This document shows, one piece after another, positions 17,023 to 26,224 of a DNA stretch of 64,000 nt. The stretch is from Magnetococcales bacterium (GTDB lineage Bacteria > Pseudomonadota > Magnetococcia > Magnetococcales > UBA8363). Positions within the stretch are counted from its first letter, which is position 1; the number at the start of each line of letters is the position of its first letter. The DNA is taken from assembly GCA_015228815.1 (NCBI GenBank), contig JADGCV010000008.1:56463-120462 (forward strand). Direction: 5' to 3'. The notes beneath the pieces were generated by a model that saw nothing but the letters and a program-made list of their open reading frames with translations, was not told the origin of the DNA and made no database searches. The position numbers and the translations under genes are program-made.

Positions 17023-20000
17023 ATGAATGATGAGCCTGCAACCGACAACAAGATTCCCTTGCTGCTGTTGGGAACCAACAGCCGGTTTAACAAACGTCTC
17101 GCCCCCTGGTGGCCCCGCTGGGGGTATCAGGCGATGATGATCGATGACGGGGAAAAGGCCCGTTCGTTCTTGAAAACTTTTTCGTTGGAACTGGTCCTGA
17201 TCGATCTGGTCTGGTCGCGCCGCGATGGCCATGCCACCCTGGGAATGCTCAAGGAATTCACCGGTTCGGCAACCACATCGGTCCTGGGATTGATCAACCA
17301 TAATGAAACCTCCGAGGAAATCCGTGAGGCGGTCGAAGCGGGGGTTGACGATTTTTTTGTCATGGCGGGCAATCTGGCCCTGCTGGAAAACCGGATTCAT
17401 ATATTGCTCGAAGCGGCACGGGGAAAGCGGATGATCGTCGCCCAGGAGGAACGGCTTAACGCCATCCTGCAACGGGCCGCCGACGGCATCCTCACCACCG
17501 ACGGCGATGGCACCATCCTTGCCGTCAACAGTGGCGCCTCCCGTATCTTCGGCTGGGAAGAATGGGAGATCGTCAACGAAAAGGCGGATCGCTTGATCCC
17601 CGGAATATTGAAATACCTTTTTCCCATCGGGGAAACGGTCGATGGCGATGCCATCGCCGGTTATGGCATCGAAGGGTTGGGGATCCATGCCGATGGGTCA
17701 CGCCTGCCACTCCATTTCTCGGTCGCCCGGATCCGGGTCGATCGCGCCGTCCGCCATTCCATCATCATCCGTGATCTTTCCGCCCTCAAGGAGGTCGAAA
17801 ACGAATACCGCAGACTGGCCAATGTCCTGGAATACAACCCCAGCATGGTCATGATCACCAATCCCCAGGGGATCATCGAATACGTCAATCTTAAGTTGAT
17901 CGAGGTGACCGGGTACCCCATGGAAGAACTGGTGGGCCGGGATCAGAAAATCCTTAAATCGGGGGTGCAGGATCGCGAGTTCAACGAAACCCTGTGGAGT
18001 ACCATCCATCAGGGACAGGTGTGGCGCGGCGAAATACAAAACCGCAAGCGCGATGGCAGCCTGTACTGGGCCTGGGTCAATATTTCACCGATCCGCGGTC
18101 CCGATGGCTCCATTCAACAGTTTGTCGCCACCTCGCGCGATATTTCCGCCGAAAAGGCCATGGCGGAACGAATGGCCCAGGCGCAGCGGGAACGCCAGGA
18201 GACCCAGGCGCAGATGGAAGCGATACTCAACAACATGTCGAGCATCGTCTTTCTCAAGGATTATCTGGGACGCTACCTGTTCATCAACCGCTCTTTCGAG
18301 ATTTTTCTCGGTCTTTCGACCTCTGCCGTCCTGGGTCAACGGGCGCGCGATCTGTTTGGTCCCGAACTGGCCATCCCCATGGAAGAGGCCGATCGCGAGG
18401 TCCTCGACCGCAAATGTCCCGTGGAATCGGAAATTATCATCAGTGGCGCCGATGGCGAACGGGTGTTTTTCATGACCCGGTTTCCCCTGGCCATCGGCGA
18501 CAATCCGACGACCGTCCTTTGCGGCATCGGTACCGACATCACCAAACGCAAACGGATGGAACGGGAACTCCAGGTGGCCAAGGAACAGGCCGAGGCGGCC
18601 AACCGCGCCAAGAGCGATTTTCTGGCCAACATGAGCCATGAGGTGCGGACACCCATGAACGGGGTGGTCGGAATGCTTGAATTGTTGGATCGCACCGAAC
18701 TCGATCCCCATCAGCGCCATTACCTGGCCACCGCCATCAAATCGGCGGAACTGCAATTGGCGGTGATCAACGATATTCTCGACTTTTCCAAGATCGAGGC
18801 GGGAAGGCTCGAACTGGAAGAGTCGCCGTTCGATCTGGCCGAAACGGTGGAGGAAACCGCCGCCATGCTCGCCGACCGGGCCCACGCCAAGGGGCTGGAA
18901 CTGGCGGTGTTCATCGATCCCGACCTTCCCGCCCGGCTGACGGGTGATTCCTTGCGCCTGCGTCAGGTGTTGGTCAACCTGATCGCCAATGCCATCAAGT
19001 TTACCGAAAAAGGGGAGGTGGTCGTCGAGGTTCGCCGCGAAAAGGTTGGCCGGGAGGAGATGACCGTCGGTTTTCGCATCAGTGACACCGGCATCGGCAT
19101 GGACCCGGCGGTTCGGGAAAAAATATTCCAACCCTTTACCCAGGCCGACGGTTCCACCACCCGCAAATATGGCGGGACCGGCCTGGGACTGGTCATTTCC
19201 CGGCAACTCGTCGAGGCGATGGGTGGGCAAATCAAGGTCGAAAGCCAGCCGCAAGTCGGTTCCACCTTCCGTTTTTCGCTTCCGTTGGCCAAATGCGATC
19301 CGGGAGGCCAGGAAGTGATCGAAAGCCTTCGCGCCGCCCATGTTCTCATCGTCGATGACAACGAAACCAACCGTGGCATTTTGGAAAGCTATTTCAAATC
19401 CTGGGGGGTTCCTTTTCGCAGCGTCGATTCGGGGGAGAAGGCGTTGGCCCTGCTGCGGCGACAAAAAGATCCGGACAATCGCCGTGCCACGTTTCGGGTG
19501 GCGATTCTTGATTTTCACATGCCGGGAATGGATGGCCTGGAACTGGCGCGGACCATCCGCCACGACCCGGAAATCCCCCCGGTCCATCTGATGCTCTTCA
19601 GTTCCGGGATGCAACCGGGCCGGGAGGCGTTGCGGGCGGCGGGGATCGATCTGTGTCTCATGAAGCCCGCCGGAAAAACCAAGATTCTCGACGGCCTGGC
19701 CGGATTGATCCGTTCACGCCCCACTCCGGCGCGGGAGGGGGGGGGCGTGGATCCGGGGGAGGTCCGGTCGCCACGGTCACGGCTTCAGGGACGGATTCTG
19801 TTGGTCGAGGATACGGTCATCAATCAACAGGTGGCGCTGGGGATGCTCAGACACCTGGGTCTGACAGTCACCCTGGCAACCAACGGCGCCGAGGCGGTGG
19901 AACAGGTGTGGCGTCACCCGTTCGATCTGGTATTGATGGATGTCCAGATGCCGGTGATGGATGGCCTGGAGGCGGCCCGTGCGATTCGCGCCTGGGAGGC

Positions 20001-20742
20001 CCGCCACCCCAGCGGCAAAACCCTTCCCATCATCGCCATGACCGCCCATGCCCTGGAACAGGATCGTCGGACCTGTCTCGACGCGGGCATGGACGACCAT
20101 CTGCCCAAACCGGTCCGTTGGGACATGTTGGAACGGATGCTCCTGCGCTGGATGGGCAACATCGTCTGGCCCACGGAGGGAAACAAGGATGAGGACAGGG
20201 AGGGGTTCCGGGAGTCGGAGACCGGAGGGATGAAGGAGGGCGAGGGCGGTGGAACCTCGGGACGGGAAAAGAATCCGCTGGGTGTGGTGCTGCCTTCAGC
20301 GACGGTGGTCGGCGTGGTGGATGCCTCCGTGGGGGCACGGGGGGGGGATGCGGGGATCGATTCCCGGGCGTTGGCGACGGTGGCGATGATCTTCAAGAAC
20401 GATCCCGATGCGGTGGAACGGTTGATCCGGGAATACCTTGTTTCGGTTCCAAGGCACCTGGAGACGATGGCGGCTGGATTGTCCGGAGCGGATTTCGATC
20501 AGGCGTCGCGAGCTGCCCACAGTATGAAATCGCAATCGGGGTATGTGGGGGCGACGGCATTGGCCACCCTCGCCCGGGAGATGGAATCGTTGCGGCAGGA
20601 TCCGGGGCGGGAAGATCGAAGCAGGGAAATCCTCGAACGGATGCGTGGTTCCTGGCCGGAGGTCCGGAACGCCCTGGAGGAATGGCTGCGCGGGTTTCAG
20701 GCGGACAATGCCAGGGTGGATCGAGGGGCAGGTCCGGTTTGA
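17023..20742 (+). CDS. Hybrid sensor histidine kinase with REC-PAS-PAS-PAS-HisKA-HATPase-REC-REC-HPt
   Basis: 1239 residues from ATG 17023; upstream ATGs at 17002 and 16936 lie at or in a palindromic repeat and are less likely. Order: N-terminal receiver-like domain (LVLIDLVW near 57), three PAS domains (from about 144, 262, 394), HisKA with NMSHEVRTPMNG (about 536), HATPase with GTGLGLVISRQL, receiver 1 (ILDFHMPGMDG, about 828), receiver 2 (VLMDVQMPVMDG, about 971) and an HPt domain (AAHSMKSQS, about 1165). No membrane segment is visible, so signal sensing is cytoplasmic. No cognate output gene is adjacent. Confidence 0.92.
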   Translation: MNDEPATDNKIPLLLLGTNSRFNKRLAPWWPRWGYQAMMIDDGEKARSFLKTFSLELVLIDLVWSRRDGHATLGMLKEFTGSATTSVLGLINHNETSEEIREAVEAGVDDFFVMAGNLALLENRIHILLEAARGKRMIVAQEERLNAILQRAADGILTTDGDGTILAVNSGASRIFGWEEWEIVNEKADRLIPGILKYLFPIGETVDGDAIAGYGIEGLGIHADGSRLPLHFSVARIRVDRAVRHSIIIRDLSALKEVENEYRRLANVLEYNPSMVMITNPQGIIEYVNLKLIEVTGYPMEELVGRDQKILKSGVQDREFNETLWSTIHQGQVWRGEIQNRKRDGSLYWAWVNISPIRGPDGSIQQFVATSRDISAEKAMAERMAQAQRERQETQAQMEAILNNMSSIVFLKDYLGRYLFINRSFEIFLGLSTSAVLGQRARDLFGPELAIPMEEADREVLDRKCPVESEIIISGADGERVFFMTRFPLAIGDNPTTVLCGIGTDITKRKRMERELQVAKEQAEAANRAKSDFLANMSHEVRTPMNGVVGMLELLDRTELDPHQRHYLATAIKSAELQLAVINDILDFSKIEAGRLELEESPFDLAETVEETAAMLADRAHAKGLELAVFIDPDLPARLTGDSLRLRQVLVNLIANAIKFTEKGEVVVEVRREKVGREEMTVGFRISDTGIGMDPAVREKIFQPFTQADGSTTRKYGGTGLGLVISRQLVEAMGGQIKVESQPQVGSTFRFSLPLAKCDPGGQEVIESLRAAHVLIVDDNETNRGILESYFKSWGVPFRSVDSGEKALALLRRQKDPDNRRATFRVAILDFHMPGMDGLELARTIRHDPEIPPVHLMLFSSGMQPGREALRAAGIDLCLMKPAGKTKILDGLAGLIRSRPTPAREGGGVDPGEVRSPRSRLQGRILLVEDTVINQQVALGMLRHLGLTVTLATNGAEAVEQVWRHPFDLVLMDVQMPVMDGLEAARAIRAWEARHPSGKTLPIIAMTAHALEQDRRTCLDAGMDDHLPKPVRWDMLERMLLRWMGNIVWPTEGNKDEDREGFRESETGGMKEGEGGGTSGREKNPLGVVLPSATVVGVVDASVGARGGDAGIDSRALATVAMIFKNDPDAVERLIREYLVSVPRHLETMAAGLSGADFDQASRAAHSMKSQSGYVGATALATLAREMESLRQDPGREDRSREILERMRGSWPEVRNALEEWLRGFQADNARVDRGAGPV

Positions 20743-20933
20743 GATTCTGTTTGAACTGCGTGGTCCTGGAAAGATGACGCATTTTCAAATTCGGCCATCA
20801 GTGCATCGACACCATACCGTGGCGTTGTACTCCCGCCAATGGCTGATGCGGTCATGATGTTTTTGGGATGTGGTTCTCATGCCTCCATTGTTCAAGTGGC
20901 TGGAATCGCGGGCAATCATGCAACAACGCTGTT

Positions 20934-22538
20934 TCATCGGCGTTTTCCGCGCCGGGCGATCATGGCGAAGATCAGTTTGACTTCGTGGATGCCGAGGATT
21001 CGGCAGGTGACGAAAAAGAGAGACCCGGCAGTTACGATGGTGCCGGTCAGGAGAAGGGCACGCACGGTCAGGGAAACGTCCGGACTTTCCAGGTAAGGGA
21101 GCATGAAAACAAGGAGGGCCGCCATGAGCGTCGAGGCGGCGATCGTTTTGAAACCCGCAGTCCAGAAGCCGGGTAGCGGTTTGAAGCCGGTTTTCCGATG
21201 CAAATGGTGTAGCAGCAGTCCGGCGTTGATCAGGGCCGACAGGGTGGTGGCCAGGGCGAGTCCCGCATGTTTCAGGGGAAACATGAGGATCAGGTTGAAG
21301 ACCATGTTGGAGAGCATGGCGATGATGGCGATGCGGACGGGAGTTTTGGTGTCCTTCAGGGCGTAAAAGGCGGGGGCGGTGACCTTGATGAGGGAGTAGA
21401 AGGTCAGTCCGAGCCCGTAACCCAGGAGCGCCTGGGCCGCCAGACGGGTGGTTTCGGGGGTGAATGCCCCCCGTTCGAAGAGCAGGGAGAGGAGGGGCTC
21501 GCGCAACACAACCAGGGCGACGGTGGCGGGAATGTTCAAAAGCAGAGTGAAGCGCAGACCGGCATCCAGTTGATGATGCAATCCTTCCATGTCTCCGGCG
21601 GCGGCCCGGGCCGACAGGGCGGGAAGAATGGCGGTCGCCATGGCGATGCCGACCAGCCCCAGCGGAAATTCGACCAGGCGGTCGGCATAATACAGATAGG
21701 AAATCGACCCCTCCGGCAGCCAGGAGGCGAGAAACAGGTCGAACAACAGGTTGATCTGGGCCACCGAAACCCCGAGGACCGAGGGGCCCATCAAGTGCAG
21801 GATGCGGCGGATGGCCGGATGACCGGGATCCCAGCGCCAGGAAAAACTCATGCCGATTTTTTTCAGGGCGGGCCATTGCAGGGCCAGTTGCGTGACTCCG
21901 CCGATGAACACTCCGATCGCCAGCCCCGTGGCAGGCTCATCAAGGTGGGGGGCAACGAAAAAAGCACAGCCGATGAGGGACAGATTCAACAGCATCGGCG
22001 TGGCGGCGGGGATGCCGAAGCGGTTGTGGCTGTTGAGAATTCCTCCGGCCAGGGCCACCAGGGCGATGAACAATATGTAGGGAAAGGTGATCCGCGTCAG
22101 ATCGATGGTGAGTTGTATTTTCTCGGGGCTGTCGCCAAATCCGGGGGCGAGGAGAAAGATCAACCATGGCATGAACAGTTGACACACCACCACAAGAAGG
22201 GTCAGAACCACCAGCAGCATGGTGAAGACCGCCTGGACCGCCTTGTGGGTTTCCTCGCGGTCATCCCTGGCCAGATAGTCGGAGAAAACGGGGACGAATG
22301 CGGTGCTGAAGGCCCCCTCGGCAAACAGTCGTCTCAGGAAATTGGGCAGTTTCAAGGCGACGATGAAGGCATCCGCGCCCATGCCTGCCCCAAAGCCGCG
22401 GGCGATGACCACGTCGCGGGCAAATCCCAGAATGCGGGAAAACAGGGTGAAAAGGCTGACGATCCCCGCTGAACGCAACAGATTGCGCAGAGACGGGGAC
22501 CCGTGCTGTTCGCGGGTTGCGGGGTTGGAAAACGACAC
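20934..22538 (-). CDS. murJ: Lipid II flippase MurJ
   Basis: 534 residues from GTG 22538, chosen for the AAAGGA 11 bases upstream; a longer TTG frame to 22580 has no family support. It has about 14 membrane helices and the MurJ N-terminal hallmarks: SILFTLFSRILGFARD-type opening (here FTLFSRILGFARD) and ADAFIVALKLPNFLRRLFAEGA, then FSTAFVPVFSDY. MurJ flips lipid II across the inner membrane for peptidoglycan synthesis. It is divergent from rpsT, a common proteobacterial pairing. Confidence 0.93.
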   Translation of the reverse strand: MSFSNPATREQHGSPSLRNLLRSAGIVSLFTLFSRILGFARDVVIARGFGAGMGADAFIVALKLPNFLRRLFAEGAFSTAFVPVFSDYLARDDREETHKAVQAVFTMLLVVLTLLVVVCQLFMPWLIFLLAPGFGDSPEKIQLTIDLTRITFPYILFIALVALAGGILNSHNRFGIPAATPMLLNLSLIGCAFFVAPHLDEPATGLAIGVFIGGVTQLALQWPALKKIGMSFSWRWDPGHPAIRRILHLMGPSVLGVSVAQINLLFDLFLASWLPEGSISYLYYADRLVEFPLGLVGIAMATAILPALSARAAAGDMEGLHHQLDAGLRFTLLLNIPATVALVVLREPLLSLLFERGAFTPETTRLAAQALLGYGLGLTFYSLIKVTAPAFYALKDTKTPVRIAIIAMLSNMVFNLILMFPLKHAGLALATTLSALINAGLLLHHLHRKTGFKPLPGFWTAGFKTIAASTLMAALLVFMLPYLESPDVSLTVRALLLTGTIVTAGSLFFVTCRILGIHEVKLIFAMIARRGKRR

Positions 22539-22775
22539 GGTGGAATTATTCCTTTGACGTTGACCCGGTAAATTTGCCAAACTGCGATGTTTGTGAATCC
22601 GTTCGCGGTTGCCACCCCCAAGGAAACGCCGATCCGATCGGAAGGTACAGGTTCCTTGGTGGAATGAAGGGCCGCATTGTGGATGACCTCTGGTTGGCGA
22701 TGCCCGGGAATCCCGAACCAGAGGCCTTGAGAACGAATCAACCGACTTGAATACAACAAAAGGAGCGCATCTTCA

Positions 22776-23051
22776 GTGGCCAACATTAAATCCGCCATCA
22801 AACGCAACCGTCAGACCGAGAAGCTGACCCAACGCAATCGTGAGGTCAAGTCCCGTTATCGCACCTACAGCAAGAAAGTGCTTGAAGCGGTACGGTCCGG
22901 CAATCTGGAAACCGCTCAGGCGGCCTTGAAGGAGGCGACCAGCGTGATTGCGGTGACGGCGCGCAAGGGGGTGATTCATCCCAATCAGGCCTCCCGGAGG
23001 ATCAGCCGACTCAATGCCCGGGTCAAGGCAATGGTGGCGGCTCCGGTTTGA
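22776..23051 (+). CDS. rpsT: 30S ribosomal protein S20
   Basis: 91 residues starting at GTG 22776 (AAAGGAG 9 bases upstream), opening ANIKSAIKRNRQTEKLTQRN, the S20 N-terminal helix that binds 16S rRNA. It is basic and all-helical, with the expected HPNQASRRISRLN C-terminal motif. Single-gene unit, divergent from murJ. Confidence 0.96.
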   Translation: MANIKSAIKRNRQTEKLTQRNREVKSRYRTYSKKVLEAVRSGNLETAQAALKEATSVIAVTARKGVIHPNQASRRISRLNARVKAMVAAPV

Positions 23052-23283
23052 GGAGTGGGAGCGAGCTGTTGTGTCACCAAAGAGGGACCGTTCGGCTTCC
23101 AGCGGCGCCGGGCCATCGGTGTTCCGGGTGGAGGTGATCCGTGACGGTCCTCAGGGAAGGTGGGGATTCGCCCCGCCGTCATCCCTGTCGTGGCTGTTTG
23201 GGGCGGACCGCCAGATGGCGCCGGTCGGTTATCGTGCCGTGACGGCATTCCCAATCCAGGCCTGACAACCATAAAGAAACCTC

Positions 23284-24852
23284 ATGGAATTTGCCCAACT
23301 TCCCATTCCCGCTCCATTGCTGGAGGGGATCCGCGACGCCCATTTTGTCCAATGCACCCCGATTCAGGCCCTGACCCTTCCCCTGACCCTGGAGGGGAAG
23401 GATGTCGCGGGTCAGGCGCAGACCGGGACGGGAAAGACGGCGGCCTTTCTCATCGCCACACTGAGCCGCCTGCTTGCCGCCCCCCAGGGGCGTGGGCCTT
23501 CGGGTGGGGCCGGTGACGATGCCCCCCACCACCCGGTCAGTCATCCTCGGGCCCTGATCATCGCCCCGACCCGCGAACTGGTGGTGCAGATCGAGCGCGA
23601 TGCCCGGCAGCTTGGCTGCCATGCCCCCTTTCGGATCGCCGCGGTCTATGGCGGGGTCGATTACGAAAAACAAATGCATCTCCTGACCGATGGCGAAATC
23701 GATCTTCTGATCGGCACTCCGGGGCGTCTGATCGACTATTACAAACAAAAATTTTTCCGGGTCGATCGGGTCGAGGTGTTGGTGATCGACGAGGCGGATC
23801 GCATGTTCGACATGGGATTCATCGCCGATCTGCGTTATCTGTTGCGGCGGCTTCCTTCCTACGAACAACGATTGTCGATGTTGTTTTCCGCGACGTTGTC
23901 CTATCGGGCACAGGAGCTTTCCTACGAATTCATGAACAGCCCCGTGATCCTTGCGACCGTGGACGATGTCCGGACGGTCCGGCAGGTGGTGCAGGCGTTG
24001 TATCATGTCGAGGGGCGGCGCAAGATCAGTTTTCTGGTGGGACTGCTCAAGCGTGATCTGAAGGAGACCGCAGGGGGGGGCGCGGGCCGGGTCATGATCT
24101 TCGTCAACACCAAGCGGATGGGAGAAAAGCTGAAAAAATGGCTGCGGGCGAATGAAATCCAGGCGGGTTATCTTTCGGGGGATGTGCCGCAGGCGGTCCG
24201 TTTGAAGGTGTTGCAGCGGTTCGGGGACGGGGCGATTCCTGTCCTGATCGCCACCGATGTGGCGGGACGGGGGCTGCACATCGATGGGGTCACCCATGTC
24301 ATCAACTTCGACCTCCCGGAAAATCCGGAAGATTACATCCACCGCATCGGACGTACCGCCCGTGCCGGCGCCAGAGGCGATGCCATTTCCCTGGTGGATG
24401 AGGATGGGGCCTATCATCTGGAAGCGATCGAACAGTGTATCGGCGCGAGAATCCCGATACAGGAAGACGATCTTGAACTGTATGTTGCCCTGACCCGTCC
24501 GGTGGTTGATCCCAAGGAAGAGGATGGGGAGGAACGTTTGCGGCAACGCCCCCGGACCTCCCCGGGAAAAGGTCGGGCGAAGGGCGGTCGGGGACGGGAT
24601 TCAAGACGTCGTTCCCCGGTGCGGGAAAACAGTGTGACCGAAGGTATTGCGCCAACCGTGGTCGGAGACGGACTGCCCGTGGCCGAAGGGGTGCCGGGCG
24701 TGGCGACTGAAGGGGTGGCGGAGGAAAAGAAAAAACGGCGACGGCGCCGCAGGAAGAAAAAGGGGAACGAGGGGGGCGCGATGATGGCCGATTCGGGAGA
24801 ACCCGCCGCCGGGGAGCCTGCCGGGCCTCCCTTGTTCGAGGAAAAAGAGTGA
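23284..24852 (+). CDS. rhlB: DEAD-box RNA helicase, RhlB-like
   Basis: 522 residues. Full motif set: Q-motif CTPIQALTLPLTL, Walker A AQTGTGKT, PTRELV, GTPGRLIDY, VIDEADRMFDMGF, SAT, and HRIGRTARAGARGDA. The N-terminal block and RLIDYYKQ region are closest to RhlB, the degradosome helicase that works with RNase E. The C-terminal tail (from about residue 415) is rich in Arg, Lys, Gly and Pro (KKKRRRRRRKKKG), likely RNA-binding, and longer than in enteric RhlB. RhlE is the alternative name if the RNase E contact is absent. Confidence 0.85.
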   Translation: MEFAQLPIPAPLLEGIRDAHFVQCTPIQALTLPLTLEGKDVAGQAQTGTGKTAAFLIATLSRLLAAPQGRGPSGGAGDDAPHHPVSHPRALIIAPTRELVVQIERDARQLGCHAPFRIAAVYGGVDYEKQMHLLTDGEIDLLIGTPGRLIDYYKQKFFRVDRVEVLVIDEADRMFDMGFIADLRYLLRRLPSYEQRLSMLFSATLSYRAQELSYEFMNSPVILATVDDVRTVRQVVQALYHVEGRRKISFLVGLLKRDLKETAGGGAGRVMIFVNTKRMGEKLKKWLRANEIQAGYLSGDVPQAVRLKVLQRFGDGAIPVLIATDVAGRGLHIDGVTHVINFDLPENPEDYIHRIGRTARAGARGDAISLVDEDGAYHLEAIEQCIGARIPIQEDDLELYVALTRPVVDPKEEDGEERLRQRPRTSPGKGRAKGGRGRDSRRRSPVRENSVTEGIAPTVVGDGLPVAEGVPGVATEGVAEEKKKRRRRRRKKKGNEGGAMMADSGEPAAGEPAGPPLFEEKE

Positions 24853-24915
24853 TCCGCGAATGGCCGGGTGGCGTATCGCGTCCATTGGAAACCTTTTTGA
24901 CGGAAAGTGCATATC

Positions 24916-25377
24916 ATGACCGAACAACAACCGGACCAGGCGCCTTCAAACCAGCCGGTATTCAATGTCGAGCGGCTTTATATCAAGGATTTGTCTTTCG
25001 AAAATCCCAATGCCCCGGAGGTGTATTTGCGGCGCAACGATCCCACGGTGGAGTTTAATCTGGGGACCGGAGTGACCCAGAAGGGCGAGGATCGTTATGA
25101 GGTGACGTTACAGGTCAATGCCCGGGTCAAGGATGGGGAGGAGGTCCTGTTTCTGGTGGATGTGACCTATGCCGGTCTGTTCCGGATTCGCAACCTGCCG
25201 CGGGAACATCTGGGGCCGACATTGGGCATTGAATGTCCACACATCATTTTTCCCTATGCCAGGCGGATCATTTCGGATCTGGTGATGGAGGGTGGGTTCA
25301 AGCCGATGGTGTTGGATCCCATCAATTTTGCCGCCTTGTACCACCAGGCCAAGGAGCGGGAATCCGCTGGAAACTGA
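24916..25377 (+). CDS. secB: Protein-export chaperone SecB
   Basis: 153 residues from ATG 24916; a GTG at 24907 is in frame but less likely. It has the conserved SecB blocks FNVERLYIKDLSFENPNAP, VTYAGLFRI, LGIECPHIIFPYARRIISDL and GGFKPMVLDPINFAALY. SecB tetramers hold preproteins unfolded and hand them to SecA. The length is normal and the gene appears intact, co-oriented with the helicase gene. Confidence 0.96.
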   Translation: MTEQQPDQAPSNQPVFNVERLYIKDLSFENPNAPEVYLRRNDPTVEFNLGTGVTQKGEDRYEVTLQVNARVKDGEEVLFLVDVTYAGLFRIRNLPREHLGPTLGIECPHIIFPYARRIISDLVMEGGFKPMVLDPINFAALYHQAKERESAGN

Positions 25378-25423
25378 TCTGCAAGATTCGATGGCGATCA
25401 GGATTTTTATAGAGCTTTGAGGA

Positions 25424-25820
25424 TCATGGCGCCATTTCCAATTGCTGGCGGACATGATCCAGGAAGCGTTCCACCAATGCGGTGGTTGCCGCACGGTCGA
25501 TCTCTTCGTCAAATTCGGGATAGGCGCCATAGCGGAAGGTGGTGGCAAAGTCGGTGAAACCCAACAAGGCGTTGAAGGATTCCGGCAACATTGCGCCAGA
25601 TCGTTCCAGAAGGGCGTTCAACGCCAACAGATCGTGTTTTTTGGGAAACTTGGCATCACCGCAGGCAAAGCCATGCCTTCAGACCCTTCTCAATGGCCTG
25701 TTGGACGTGGAATCCGAAAATTGCCACATCGAAATGATCAGAATCGCCCATCGCTGCCAGAGCGCGGAAATCCTTGCCCGCCATCAGCAGATAGGTTTCC
25801 GCCTGGTCGGTGTCGCTCAT
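25424..25820 (-). pseudogene. HEPN-domain protein, frameshifted near 25656
   Basis: ATG 25820 opens MSDTDQAETYLLMAGKDFRA and continues through FHVQQAIEKGLKAWLCLR, the first half of a HEPN domain, then hits TGA at 25656-25658. Reading one base further on (frame of the 25424 stop) gives GDAKFPKKHDLLALNALLER and the rest of a HEPN fold, ending VRQQLEMAP. One extra base near CTGCGGTGAT explains the break. HEPN proteins paired with MNT nucleotidyltransferases are usually ribonuclease toxins. The start overlaps the MNT gene by 83 bases. Confidence 0.8.
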
Positions 25821-26136
25821 AGAGGGGTATCCCTTCCCGAAGGGCATGGGTGATGATGTGGTTGGCGGAGTGTTGCCAGCGGTCCACCTCGTCCTGGCTG
25901 TAGAGCAGGATATCCTTGGGCATGGGGAAGGATGCCAACAGCTTGCGAATCTTCTGAAGTTCACGCCATCGGCTTCGTTCCTGAAACCCTTCGTCCACAA
26001 CCACCAACAGGTCGATGTCCGAATCTTCGTTGGCGTCACCCCGCGCCAGGGAGCCGAACAGGATGATCCGCTCCGGGTGGACGGTTTCCACTATGGAAGC
26101 GCTCATGGCGGTCAGGTCGGCGTCGGTAATGGTCAT
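25738..26136 (-). CDS. MNT-type nucleotidyltransferase antitoxin of a HEPN/MNT module
   Basis: 132 residues from ATG 26136 (MTITDADLTAMSASIVE). The nucleotidyltransferase signature IILFGSLARGDANEDSDIDLLVVV carries the GS motif and the DxD metal-binding pair. The C-terminal part runs past the HEPN start (25820) in another frame and ends at 25738. In known pairs the MNT protein modifies the HEPN toxin with AMP and neutralises it. The HEPN partner here is broken, so this may be a surviving antitoxin. The gene lies 88 bases downstream of glnS. Confidence 0.8.
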   Translation of the reverse strand: MTITDADLTAMSASIVETVHPERIILFGSLARGDANEDSDIDLLVVVDEGFQERSRWRELQKIRKLLASFPMPKDILLYSQDEVDRWQHSANHIITHALREGIPLYERHRPGGNLSADGGQGFPRSGSDGRF

Positions 26137-26224
26137 GGGGCGCTGAAGTGTTGCAATGTGGCGCGTCTCTTGGCGAATGGAATACATTTTTCCATACCGG
26201 CGCATGAAGGGGATGTTCTCTCCT

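Noticed and set aside
20785..22472. Long open frames on both strands over the murJ region
   Set aside because: They are frame shadows of GC-rich coding DNA; murJ has family motifs and the others have none.
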